Positions 1-6,802 of a DNA stretch of 13,386 bases are shown here, in pieces. The position numbers and the translations under genes were made by a program. The notes beneath the pieces are model-generated. The model made no database searches. It was not told the origin of the DNA and was given only the letters and a program-made list of their open reading frames with translations. The DNA is taken from positions 1 to 13,386 of the forward strand of contig JALKBU010001275.1 of assembly GCA_023091735.1 (NCBI GenBank), in the 5' to 3' direction. The first letter of the stretch is position 1; each line of letters begins with the position of its first letter. Source of the stretch: Trichomonas tenax (Eukaryota; Parabasalia; Trichomonadida; Trichomonadidae).

Positions 1-72
1 CCGAGATGGATTGCAAAAAGAATGAAGGAAGAAGAAGAAAAGAAGAAGCAGGAAGAGAAGAAATCAGAATAA
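1..72 (+). CDS. 3' end of a truncated gene, Lys/Glu-rich tail
   Basis: Reading from base 1 gives 23 codons ending in TAA at 70-72. The peptide begins PRWIAKRMKEEEEKKKQEEK and is very rich in Lys and Glu, like the charged C-terminal tail of a longer protein entering from the left. Codons alternate GAA/GAG and AAG/AAA without interruption up to the stop. No domain is visible, so no function is proposed. The 21-base sequence at 69-89, which overlaps the stop codon, recurs at 186-206. Confidence 0.6.
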   Translation, partial: PRWIAKRMKEEEEKKKQEEKKSE

Positions 73-206
73 CCACTAAAATTATTTTTCAAAATTTCTT
101 ACCTCCCAAATCCTTTCGCTATCTTTTTCTAGTTAGTTAGTTAGTCATAAATTATTTTTTCTAATTTCTAAATAAATTTTCTCTCATAACCACTAAAATT
201 ATTTTT
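69..206 (+). repeat. 21-bp direct repeat pair (69-89 and 186-206)
   Basis: ATAACCACTAAAATTATTTT plus one further T is present twice, 117 bases apart, the first copy overlapping the stop of the truncated gene. Comparison with the related repeat near 7310-7350 shows extra sequence here between TCATAAATTATTTTT and AAAACTGAATA. The second copy is therefore best read as a local duplication inside the repeat rather than a target-site duplication. Confidence 0.55.
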
Positions 207-400
207 AAAACTGAATACATTTTATAAAGTCATAATTTTTAAAATAAAATTAACGTTAGTTTTGTAAGTAATTCAAAATTTTATTTTTTATATGGGGGGA
301 CCCTAACTTGTAAAACTAACTCTGTCGTAAATATATTTAAATAGATGTTCGTAGAAGCCACGGCGCAGTCGTGGTGAATGCGAACATCTAATTACTAACT
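126..400 (+). repeat. Structured repeat family, copy A
   Basis: This block aligns by eye with 7308-7530 and, from 217, with 772-970. Shared landmarks in order are TTAGTTAGTTAGTCATAAATT, the 19-mer ACATTTTATAAAGTCATAA (217-235, identical at 772-790), a TTAACGTTAGTTTTG-like segment (250-264), ATATGGGGGGACCCTAACTT, AACTAACTCTG, a hairpin (342-390), and ATTACTAACT after the hairpin. Conservation in order over about 270 bases, with length differences only in AT-rich parts, indicates a dispersed repeat. There is no long reading frame. It could be a non-coding RNA gene, a non-autonomous mobile element, or the decayed end of one. Confidence 0.7.
342..390 (+). other. Nested hairpin A with GAA/GAA internal loop and GCGCAGT loop
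   Basis: Bases 342-351 pair perfectly with 381-390, extended by a wobble (352·380) and a pair (353-379). A symmetric internal loop GAA (354-356) opposite GAA (376-378) allows tandem sheared G·A pairs. The inner stem 357-362 pairs with 370-375, with one G·T, and closes a 7-base loop GCGCAGT (363-369). The same architecture with a different stem sequence occurs at 7473-7517. Confidence 0.8.
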
Positions 401-412
401 CTCATTTATCCT

Positions 413-446
413 AGCCCGAAGCTGAGCTTGCTCAGCGGAAAGGGCT
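413..446 (+). other. Nested hairpin with GAA/GGAAA internal loop
   Basis: Outer stem AGCCC (413-417) pairs with GGGCT (442-446). The internal loop is GAA (418-420) facing GGAAA (437-441). Inner stem GCTGAG (421-426) pairs with CTCAGC (431-436) around the tetraloop CTTG. All 11 stem positions are Watson-Crick. Confidence 0.75.
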
Positions 447-576
447 CATTTGTGTATGTGTAGTCATACTCATTCTGTTTACGGAAATACTGCAAATACG
501 GGTTCAGGTACTGATTACATACCTCCTTATATTACTGTTTACGCATTCGTAAGGGTTGAATGAATTACATTATTTT

Positions 577-632
577 TGTCATAGGTGAGATTTCAGACGC
601 ATAGCGCCTGACGAAGCCCCCTCACCTTGACA
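577..632 (+). other. Nested hairpin, two stems with asymmetric internal loop
   Basis: GTCA and AGGTGAG (578-581, 583-589, T582 bulged) pair with CTCACCTTGAC (621-631), and 577-632 adds one pair. The inner stem CAGACGC (594-600) pairs with GCGCCTG (604-610), with one A·C mismatch, around a 3-base loop. The internal loop is 4 bases on the left and 10 on the right. The feature lies at the downstream edge of the hairpin string. Confidence 0.7.
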
Positions 633-689
633 TAGTTTTAAGTCACAAATTCTATCACAAATGATAAAATAAATTATATCATATATTTA

Positions 690-768
690 AAATAAAAAAT
701 TAACGCTGATTTTGAAATTTATGAAATCTTTAATACCCTAATGAGGAGTGTGGGCTCTTTTTAAGAGC
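690..768 (+). repeat. Partial copy of the repeat core plus small hairpin
   Basis: TTAACGCTGATTTTG (700-714) and the following ATGAAATCTTTAATACCCTAATG resemble the core of copies A, B and C (TTAACGTTAGTTTTG ... ATGAAATTTTTAATCCCTACATG). The usual GGGGGACC is replaced by GAGGAGTG. A perfect small hairpin follows: GCTCTT (754-759), loop TTT, AAGAGC (763-768). Copy B begins immediately after, so two cores lie in tandem. Confidence 0.5.
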
Positions 769-771
769 TTT

Positions 772-970
772 ACATTTTATAAAGTCATAAGATTTAAAAT
801 TAATAATAACGTTTGTTTTGAAATAAATGAAATTTTTAATCCCTACATGGGGGGACCAATTTTGCACCACTGACACTGACAAGGTCTGACGTATGTAATG
901 ATCACATTCATCCAACATTTCGCAATGTGGCGGCGCAGTCGTCACATTGCGAAATGTTAATTACTAACTA
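772..970 (+). repeat. Structured repeat family, copy B
   Basis: The block starts with the 19-mer shared with 217-235. It continues with ATAACGTTTGTTTTG (806-820), ATGAAATTTTTAATCCCTAC and ATGGGGGGACC (to 857), and ends with a long hairpin (914-958) and the tail TTAATTACTAACTA. It differs from A and C between 858 and 913. No coding potential is evident. Confidence 0.65.
914..958 (+). other. 16-bp perfect hairpin B with GCGCAGT loop
   Basis: Bases 914-929 pair without mismatch with 943-958. The stem then continues with one G·T wobble (930·942) and two G-C pairs (931-941, 932-940), for 19 pairs in all. The loop 933-939 is GCGCAGT, identical to hairpin A although the stem sequence is different. 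The internal GAA/GAA loop of A and C is replaced here by full pairing. Confidence 0.85.
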
Positions 971-980
971 AGCATTAATA

Positions 981-1100
981 AATCAATGACCTCTACAATC
1001 AACAGATAATATAGCCACTCAATCAATTACTTCCATTTTGAGCAGAAATCGTCAGCAATCAATCAATTACCTAAACCCAATCTATTAATTGATAGAGCGA
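981..1100 (+). repeat. Degenerate 40-bp periodic repeat, three units
   Basis: AATCAATGACCT, AATCAATTACTT and AATCAATTACCT begin at 981, 1021 and 1061, exactly 40 bases apart. The rest of each unit is poorly conserved (for example ACAGATAAT against GCAGAAATC in the first two). It is best described as an old tandem repeat or a row of spaced binding sites. Confidence 0.4.
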
Positions 1101-1104
1101 TATT

Positions 1105-1218
1105 ATGATGAAAACTATTATCGATCTTCATTTACCAACGGATGTTGAGATACAAATAATGAAGGAAATTACAGAATTTATTTCCACACATGCTCAAGAT
1201 AAGGTAGTAGAAATGTAG
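1105..1218 (+). CDS. Possible 37-residue small ORF, unknown
   Basis: ATG at 1105 (a second ATG follows at once) opens 37 codons to TAG at 1216-1218. The peptide starts MMKTIIDLHLPTDVEIQIMK and has an amphipathic helical look, with alternating charged and aliphatic residues. It could be a small protein, or the last exposed piece of an older gene whose upstream part has decayed. There is no clear initiator element nearby and no recognisable domain. A chance ORF of this length is quite possible in AT-rich DNA. Confidence 0.2.
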   Translation: MMKTIIDLHLPTDVEIQIMKEITEFISTHAQDKVVEM

Positions 1219-1267
1219 AAGGAAAAATGAAAGAAATTCAATTTACTTATAAATTGGAATAAATATT

Positions 1268-1316
1268 GTTACATGTCAATTTTTTGTTGTTTACATGATA
1301 TTTTTGACATGTAAAC
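1268..1316. promoter_or_regulatory. Cluster of TTTAYWTGTCA motifs facing each other
   Basis: GTTACATGTCA (1268-1278) and GTTTACATGATA (1289-1300) face the perfect reverse form TGACATGTAAAC (1305-1316). This is the same motif found in other gaps of the window (6152-6163, 9447-9630, 10855-11052, 13215-13246). A protein-binding site or RNA-processing signal is possible; the role is not known. Confidence 0.45.
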
Positions 1317-1862
1317 TTCTCACTTTTCTAGAAAGGTAGACTCACCAATTTCATATCACATTTTTTGAATTTTATGGAATTTCATTCACAAAATTTGTTG
1401 AGATGTCACTACGCTCCACTGTTTGCAGCAGTTTGGCACTAGAATTTCGTGCTGAAAATGAGTTTTCGGAAATCATAAGTTACAGTAATTCAAAATTTTG
1501 ATGTGCTTATACTCTGTAAAGAATTCTAAGCCATACCCTTCAGTTTAATTTCATATTCGATTCCAAGATGTTTAAAATTCAAATATTTTTGTTTTTTTGA
1601 AGCCCCCACATCATACCAAAAGCGAACATAAGAGTTTTACTTGATTTGTAAACGAATGTTTTGTGACAAACCGACGATATAAAAAATGATGGATGGTATC
1701 TCCATGGTGTTGCAAATGTATTTTCATTGAAAATAAGGATTTCGGTTGATAACCTTTTAAAAATCAATTCACTTGACAGAGCAAAAAGTCCCTTTTGAAA
1801 TTCGGATGCTCCATATGGTGGCAGCCAGTACAAGTAATAAAAATTGAGAAAAGTGAGGAGAA

Positions 1863-1867
1863 TCACT
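1863..1867 (+). promoter_or_regulatory. Initiator-like TCACT before the surface protein gene
   Basis: TCACT fits the trichomonad initiator consensus TCA(+1)YW. The A lies 25 bases before the ATG at 1890, within the short 5' leader usual in this group. The element is short, so a chance match cannot be excluded. Confidence 0.5.
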
Positions 1868-1889
1868 TTTTGAAAGATTAAATCTATAA

Positions 1890-4800
1890 ATGCTCTCGTT
1901 TTTCGCAGCCTCATGTTTAAGTGTTGTTCAGATGCAGAAAGGTTTTCATCGTTACGCAACAGATAAAGACCAGGACTACACCTTTCCAGCTGATGGTAAA
2001 AATTACCTCGCAATCATAAACGGTTCAAACACTTTATTAGCATATTCAGCAACAAGCACATCAGTTTCTGCAAGTCCAAATATTAAATTAGGGTCTCCTA
2101 ATGTTCATTACAGACTCTACGAAGTTCCTTCCGGAAGAAATCCTTACATGAGTTATAACAATCTTACAACTGGTAAATATGATATTGCAGCCAACACATT
2201 TGCTGTATTTACTTCCTCTGCTCCATTTTCATGCCGTATCCAAGGCTCTGGCTTGGTTTCATTTAGTGATGATGGTGTTGATCCAATTCAAAAAGATATC
2301 TCCGATTTTTATAATGTACAGATAGCTGTAATTCAGACTTCTTCTTCCAATGCTACAATTACTGTTTTCAAACCCTCTGGTACGTTTGCCCCAACAGTTA
2401 TAGGTGATGCAAACTTAGTTTCTCAAACATCATCGGGAGCCACGGAACCAGATGGTAATATTTACGCTCATCACTATGGTGCTTATGCAACTAATAAGAC
2501 ACGTGTTCAAGTTGAATTTTCAGCCAATCTGATTTGCCTCTCATGTACGGACATGAGTCTACAAAATGGAGGATCCGTACATTTGACCGCAAATAACAAT
2601 ACTGGTGTTTCATTTATGATTTTTCAAGGCACATTACCAAATGATACTGCAACACTCAAAGCAACCGATAATTACATTGTGAACACATATCAAAATGGCG
2701 CCTATATTGAGATCGAACAAGAAAAAGAATTTCTGTTTATTTCAGATGTTCCTATAGTTTATTCTCTACAAATGTCAGACCAAATAATATTTAGATATAC
2801 CAATTCATATAACATGACATCTCCTCTTTATGATACATTGAATACAAGTAGCCCAAACATCTTTACAACAATCCTTCGTGGAAAACTTTCAGGAAAGGGC
2901 GTTGTAACACTTTCTATTCCTCAGGAAAACCCTACGTTCAATAACCTTACTGTTAAACTACCGACAAACTTCCAACCTAATACTAACATTGTTCAAATTT
3001 TGGATGCTAAGGGTACTTCTCTATCTGCGAGTACGCTACTTGTGATCCCATCAGGCTACCAACTTTATTTATTCCAAGATAATAGCTTAAAGACATCAGT
3101 CCCTGTGAATGACCAATACAATTATACCCATTCAGGAGGATCGAGCGCTTATGCAGTAGTTTTCATAAGCAACAAGACAAAAATAATTAACGGTAATGTT
3201 GAAAAACCAGCAATTTTTGAGCCTAATAGAGGCAATAATTCCATACTTTTTTACGGCGCAGGCGATGGAGAAGTTTATCCATATTTTATGGGAGACTATG
3301 AGCTTATAGTAACTTTTCCAAATAGTGTATCTTCTAAAGTTTCTAGTGGATCTAAGCTTGATGCTCGCATTTTATTACTCACTGTTCCAACAACAGTCCC
3401 GGCATTCGGTATCATTAATGCTACCGGATATGATGGTTCTGCTGTAACAATTGAAGGAGCACTCTCAAATGTTATTATGAAGGAAGTAATTACTGATTCT
3501 TCTATAGACCTTAATGCTGGCGATCAATTGATTGTCCTTCCGCTTGGAAGTCAAAAAACAATCTTCTTAATTCCAGAAACGGCAAGTATTCAACCTCGTA
3601 ACATGTTTTCTGTCATCACAGGACTTACTTTTTTCCAGGTAACCGCTAATTTTACACTCAACTACAAGATTGCTTTAGTTGATCCAGCAATTGAATACAT
3701 CTCTGCCGTTTTTGAGCCAAAGATGGGTAGAATAACAGTCACAAATGCAGGAAGGGTAGCTGTTATCATCGTCTCATCAGTTACCATTACCCCAACAGAA
3801 ATTAAGGGTGGTGATTCCACAACCCTTGTTAACTCTGGAACAGCATCCACTTCGAAATTCTTTGTGTATACCGGAGCTACTGCCTCGAAGATTAATCACT
3901 ATTTTGAATTCAGTGAATCAGCTCCAGGAGAACATAAGATAATACATTCTAATGTAAAAAAGCCAGCTGTCCTCCCATACAATCCAACATGGACGCCTGT
4001 TGAAAAGTTTGGTGGCCTTTCCCTTACTCAGGGCCGCTATTTCTTCAAGCTAGGCTCTGAAGTTCAAACTGTTACAATGAGAACAAACTCATATGCTTTC
4101 TTTGTTCCAAAGAAGACAGACGGAAATACAAAGATTAACATTGTTTTTCCAATTCAAGGTTCCAAGGACTACAGACTTTACAACTTGTTCGCAAACAAGT
4201 TCTTCGGTTTGTACTTTACAAGTGCTCTATCTATCCAGATGAGCTCTGATGATGGCAACGAGGTTGAAGTATATGTATACTCTATTGGTGTTGTTCCAAA
4301 GACAGCCATATTCCAGCGTGGTGGTACATCATTACTCAGTACTTCAATATCATTTGTTGCTTTCTCTAACAACTCACTTTGCCATATTAAGACCCTTGGT
4401 GCTCAGCCGAAGATGATTGTTAGAACAGATTCTAAAAATAACCAGCTGTTCACCGGAGTTCCATTCTGGGTAAACTGGCAAAGAAAACTCGAGTGGGAGT
4501 TAATTCACGTTGGCTCTGAGCCAGAAGGCGAACAATTCGTAATTCCTGATAAAGAAAAGGGATACTATAATGGCAATGCTGCCGACCACGCTTTAGAAGG
4601 TGATTATATCCAGGTATCAAAAACAGATTCTAGTCTTCCTAAGAGTGCAGTTGCAGGTATTGTTGTCGCTGTTATCCTTTTCATTATTATCGATATTGCA
4701 ATTGTTGCTATTGTTTGCTATTGCAGGAAGCATGAGCCGAAGAAGCAGTATAACTTCGACGAAGAAGAAGATGGTAATCTAGAGGGTGTTGAAGGTGGTG

Positions 4801-4898
4801 AAGGTGCCAAGGAAGGCGAAGTTCCATCACCACAACAAGGAGCTCCACATCCGCCACCACAAGATCCGACTGAAGCACATCTCACAAGCCAGTATTAA
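1890..4898 (+). CDS. Large type I single-pass membrane protein, surface or endomembrane
   Basis: The 1002-residue protein starts at the only usable ATG: the preceding codon is an in-frame TAA. Residues 1-15 (MLSFFAASCLSVVQM) look like a signal peptide. About 900 residues of Ser/Thr/Asn-rich, beta-strand-like sequence follow, with some fifteen N-glycosylation sequons (for example NNLT, SNAT, YNMT, LNTS, ANFT) and very few cysteines. Residues about 920-945 (GIVVAVILFIIIDIAIVAIV) form one membrane span, followed by CYCRKH as stop-transfer charge. The cytoplasmic tail of about 55 residues is acidic (DEEED), then Gly/Glu-rich, then Pro/Gln-rich, ending TSQY. Topology points to a cell-surface, lysosomal or secretory-pathway glycoprotein. 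No BspA-type leucine-rich repeats or GP63 protease motif were seen, and the family was not recognised. The stop overlaps TAAAA, which fits a UAAA-type trichomonad polyadenylation signal. Confidence 0.9.
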   Translation: MLSFFAASCLSVVQMQKGFHRYATDKDQDYTFPADGKNYLAIINGSNTLLAYSATSTSVSASPNIKLGSPNVHYRLYEVPSGRNPYMSYNNLTTGKYDIAANTFAVFTSSAPFSCRIQGSGLVSFSDDGVDPIQKDISDFYNVQIAVIQTSSSNATITVFKPSGTFAPTVIGDANLVSQTSSGATEPDGNIYAHHYGAYATNKTRVQVEFSANLICLSCTDMSLQNGGSVHLTANNNTGVSFMIFQGTLPNDTATLKATDNYIVNTYQNGAYIEIEQEKEFLFISDVPIVYSLQMSDQIIFRYTNSYNMTSPLYDTLNTSSPNIFTTILRGKLSGKGVVTLSIPQENPTFNNLTVKLPTNFQPNTNIVQILDAKGTSLSASTLLVIPSGYQLYLFQDNSLKTSVPVNDQYNYTHSGGSSAYAVVFISNKTKIINGNVEKPAIFEPNRGNNSILFYGAGDGEVYPYFMGDYELIVTFPNSVSSKVSSGSKLDARILLLTVPTTVPAFGIINATGYDGSAVTIEGALSNVIMKEVITDSSIDLNAGDQLIVLPLGSQKTIFLIPETASIQPRNMFSVITGLTFFQVTANFTLNYKIALVDPAIEYISAVFEPKMGRITVTNAGRVAVIIVSSVTITPTEIKGGDSTTLVNSGTASTSKFFVYTGATASKINHYFEFSESAPGEHKIIHSNVKKPAVLPYNPTWTPVEKFGGLSLTQGRYFFKLGSEVQTVTMRTNSYAFFVPKKTDGNTKINIVFPIQGSKDYRLYNLFANKFFGLYFTSALSIQMSSDDGNEVEVYVYSIGVVPKTAIFQRGGTSLLSTSISFVAFSNNSLCHIKTLGAQPKMIVRTDSKNNQLFTGVPFWVNWQRKLEWELIHVGSEPEGEQFVIPDKEKGYYNGNAADHALEGDYIQVSKTDSSLPKSAVAGIVVAVILFIIIDIAIVAIVCYCRKHEPKKQYNFDEEEDGNLEGVEGGEGAKEGEVPSPQQGAPHPPPQDPTEAHLTSQY

Positions 4899-5338
4899 AA
4901 ATCATCATTTTAAGTTTTAAAATTCATCGTTAGTCTTTTAACTTATTATCCTTTTAATTACAATACGAAATAATAGGGATTGAGAACAAACTAATAATGA
5001 TCAAACTTAACTTTATTGAAATAATCGTCAAGTCTCATACTAAATCGATTTTCAGATCAATATGTTTTGTCATATAATCATATGAGTATTTTGCAATATC
5101 ATTCATTGTCTATCTGTTCATAACAATTAAATCCTCATAACTCTTCTAAAAAGAAAGTTTGCTTGAACACGAATTACTTCGAAAAAATGAAAAAAATTCC
5201 TCTTTCGCTTCCAAAGGGTTTCCGTTGTCCAAATTGAAAGCAAGGAAATGCTGTTCAATGTTCTCGTGAACAAATATCATTTTCGCAGTATTTTATAATT
5301 TGATAATTTAATTAAAAACAAATAATTTTAGTATACAA
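4899..5338. other. Intergenic region between convergent genes
   Basis: This 440-base AT-rich gap separates the 3' ends of two convergent genes. It contains no tRNA-like fold and no copy of the structured repeat. The only notable stretch is a coding-like segment with an internal stop at about 5187-5303, listed separately. Both flanking transcripts must end here. Confidence 0.6.
5187..5303 (+). pseudogene. Possible coding relic with in-frame TGA
   Basis: From ATG 5187 the frame reads MKKIPLSLPKGFRCPN, meets TGA at 5235-5237, then continues KQGNAVQCSREQ and on to a second TGA at 5301-5303. Around the first TGA the pattern is C-P-N-stop-K-Q-G-N-A-V-Q-C, as if a Cys codon of a zinc-ribbon-like motif had become a stop. 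The frame is also open upstream to about 5123. It may be a decayed fragment of a gene, or chance. Confidence 0.2.
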
Positions 5339-6124
5339 TTACTGAAGCTTCGCGATTTCGTTCTGTAATTCGTTGATTTCTTTCTTCTTTTCTTCTTCTA
5401 ATTTTCTCATCTGATCATCGATGCTTTTTGATTCCACTTGGGCCGCTTTAATCTTGCCTTCTAAGTCCTCTATATTCTTCTTTATGATGTTTACCGCTTC
5501 ATCTTGTTTTGTTACGGAGATTTCGTTTTCTCTGTCGTCTAATTTCGCTCTGATCTTCGCATTTCTTAGCTTTTGGTCTGTTATCTGTCTCTCAAGCTCT
5601 CGTATTATGCGGCTTTGCTTTTTCTCGAGATCTGGATGAAATTGAATTTTTGCTTCATGTAGCTGCCTAGTTACCGCCTTCAGCTCTGACTCTGTGTACC
5701 TCTTCTCTCCATTCAGTCGAACGAGCTCCGTATGCAACATTAAACATTCTTCTTGTAATTCGTTGATAACAGCAGCTAAATCTGATGCATTTAGTTGGGA
5801 TATCTCAGAGCGCTTTGCAGCACTCATTTGTTCTATCTGTCTATATTCTTTTTCGATAACATTTTGATCTGCGCTCGATCTAGATGAATAAGTGTCTGGA
5901 CGATTCGTTATATCTATTAAACGCTTGATTTTGGCCTTGAGAAGACTCTTTTCTTGTATTAAATTGTGTTTTTCACGCTTCAAAATTCCGATTTCTTCAG
6001 CTGTTGGAGCTGTTTCTGGCTTAAATAGATGTGGAGCTCGCTTCCCTTGGACAGTCACTATAGATTTCCGCGGCGATCGAGGACTTTTAGGAAGGCCACG
6101 CGCCGAATACGTGTGATATGACAT
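5339..6124 (-). CDS. Coiled-coil protein, probably cytoskeletal
   Basis: The 261-residue protein starts at the ATG at 6124-6122 and ends with TAA at 5341-5339. Residues 1-40 are basic and Ser/Pro-rich, including SPRSPRKS, which looks like a disordered region with phosphorylation sites. Residues about 42-72 (AEEIGILKREKHNLIQEKSL onward) and about 85-261 are strongly heptad-like, rich in Lys, Glu, Leu and Ile with few aromatic residues, so most of the chain should form long coiled coils broken near residues 72-85 and 160-168. There is no signal peptide or membrane segment. Proteins of this build are common in trichomonad cytoskeleton and flagellar structures, but no specific family was recognised. 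It converges with the upstream surface-protein gene. Confidence 0.85.
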   Translation of the reverse strand: MSYHTYSARGLPKSPRSPRKSIVTVQGKRAPHLFKPETAPTAEEIGILKREKHNLIQEKSLLKAKIKRLIDITNRPDTYSSRSSADQNVIEKEYRQIEQMSAAKRSEISQLNASDLAAVINELQEECLMLHTELVRLNGEKRYTESELKAVTRQLHEAKIQFHPDLEKKQSRIIRELERQITDQKLRNAKIRAKLDDRENEISVTKQDEAVNIIKKNIEDLEGKIKAAQVESKSIDDQMRKLEEEKKKEINELQNEIAKLQ

Positions 6125-6146
6125 TTTGTAAATTGTAACGACTTTT

Positions 6147-6151
6147 AATGA
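6147..6151 (-). promoter_or_regulatory. Initiator-like TCATT before the coiled-coil gene
   Basis: On the minus strand, TCATT (6151-6147) fits TCA(+1)YW, with the A 25 bases before the ATG. A perfect copy of the intergenic motif (TTTTATTTGTCA on the plus strand, 6152-6163) abuts it directly upstream. Confidence 0.5.
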
Positions 6152-6386
6152 TTTTATTTGTCAAAGAAAATTTACACGACAAAATAAGTTTTGTTGTTTC
6201 AAACTTTGCATGCACTGTTGCATACCTATGGGTGCTATATTTTTCATACCCCAAATGAAAAACGAAGTTCGATGCTTTTCTGCTTTATTCTCATTAATGT
6301 TTCTTGTGCGCTCGATCTGGAGGAATATTGTTATGAACCAATATTTGTCATTTTGACACTTTACATTTGACATTTTGACACGTAAC
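6152..6386. promoter_or_regulatory. TTTATTTGTCA motif copies upstream of the coiled-coil gene
   Basis: TTTTATTTGTCA at 6152-6163 is a perfect match to the motif found elsewhere in the window. Looser forms follow at 6171-6181 (TTTACACGACA), near 6360-6372 (TTTACATTTGACA), and at 6376-6386 (TGACACGTAAC). They sit immediately upstream of the minus-strand initiator, which fits a promoter role, but the motif also lies in gaps that are not obvious promoters. Confidence 0.4.
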
Positions 6387-6461
6387 TGGATATAGCAAGG
6401 CTGCTTTTAATATATATATATATCATACGTGTCATATAAAATTATAGATTATAGTAGTATA

Positions 6462-6521
6462 CAGATTGTGATTTTGGAGGGTAATCCAAAATTTGGCTAA
6501 CCCCTAAAAATCAGCAATCTG
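6462..6521. other. Long imperfect hairpin
   Basis: CAGATTG and TGATTTT (6462-6475) pair with AAAATCA and CAATCTG (6507-6521), 14 pairs with only G6514 bulged. Inside, GGGT (6479-6482) pairs with ACCC (6500-6503), and CCAA (6486-6489) with TTGG (6493-6496). The internal loops GGA/CTA and AAT/CTA are symmetric. The surroundings (6400-6800) are AT-rich with TA runs and no gene. It may be a small inverted-repeat element or a structured RNA. Confidence 0.7.
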
Positions 6522-6639
6522 AGAATATCCATAATCATAATTTCCCTAATATATAAAATAAACAATTTTCCTATAATTTATATCGAAATCCTAACAAAAA
6601 AAAGAAGAGTCAGGGAGTTATTTGCCAGATTTTGTAATT

Positions 6640-6802
6640 CTATATATAGGATAGTAGTATATATGGAGAGTAGTATATGTAGGGGGTCTTATGCTATTTT
6701 TTGTAACTATATATAGTGGGGACAATAACTAATATATATAGTGGGGAAAAACTAAGTTAATTTTTATTATTTAATTTTTTATTTCTTACAAAACAGTGGA
6801 CA
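6640..6802. repeat. Short AT-rich direct repeats before the broken small gene
   Basis: TAGTAGTATATATGGAGAG and AGTAGTATATGTAGGGG are near-duplicates in tandem at about 6651-6685. ATATATAGTGGGGA occurs twice within 6709-6748. A 21-base AT-rich segment (TTTTTATTATTTAATTTTTT plus A) at 6761-6781 recurs at 7227-7247 beyond the broken gene, each copy preceded by ACTAA. These flanking similarities could be remnants of element ends but are of low complexity. Confidence 0.4.

Larger units (their letters stand above)
340..640 (+). ncRNA. Candidate structured RNA: string of hairpins after copy A
   Basis: Six hairpins follow one another in about 300 bases: 342-390, 413-446, 454-469, 506-524, 539-552 and 577-632. 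Two of them (413-446 and 577-632) are nested stems with purine-bearing internal loops. This density of GC-containing inverted repeats contrasts with the featureless AT-rich flanks. The strand and the ends of any transcript are not known, and no known RNA family was recognised. DNA-level roles remain possible. CTGTTTACG is also repeated directly at 475-483 and 535-543. Confidence 0.35.
1219..1889. other. Intergenic region with motif cluster, otherwise empty
   Basis: No convincing gene is seen. The region holds a cluster of the intergenic motif at 1268-1316 (annotated separately) and a likely initiator just before the next gene. A minus-strand frame is open across much of 1579-1889 but gives no recognisable protein and starts inside the downstream gene. 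Confidence 0.5.

Noticed and set aside
340..640. Known self-cleaving ribozyme, tRNA or integron attC-like site in the hairpin string
   Set aside because: No hammerhead or twister core, no tRNA cloverleaf with a CCA-like acceptor, and no attC core sequences; the host looks eukaryotic.
730..945. Minus-strand open frame of 71 codons
   Set aside because: It lies wholly inside the structured repeat copy B, including its hairpin arm, and is not conserved as a frame in copies A and C.
891..972. Possible intron: GTATGT (891-896) and ACTAAC followed by TAAG (963-972)
   Set aside because: The trichomonad 3' signal is ACTAACACACAG; here the sequence after ACTAAC differs, there are no coding exons on either side, and ACTAAC is also present without GTATGT in the other repeat copies.
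1579..2013. Minus-strand open frame of 144 codons
   Set aside because: It starts inside the well-supported surface-protein gene and shows no recognisable domain. The open length in 1579-1889 is somewhat long for chance, so an old relic cannot be fully excluded.
6161..6373. Minus-strand open frame of 70 codons upstream of the coiled-coil gene
   Set aside because: It spans the promoter-side motif copies and has no protein-like pattern or initiator.
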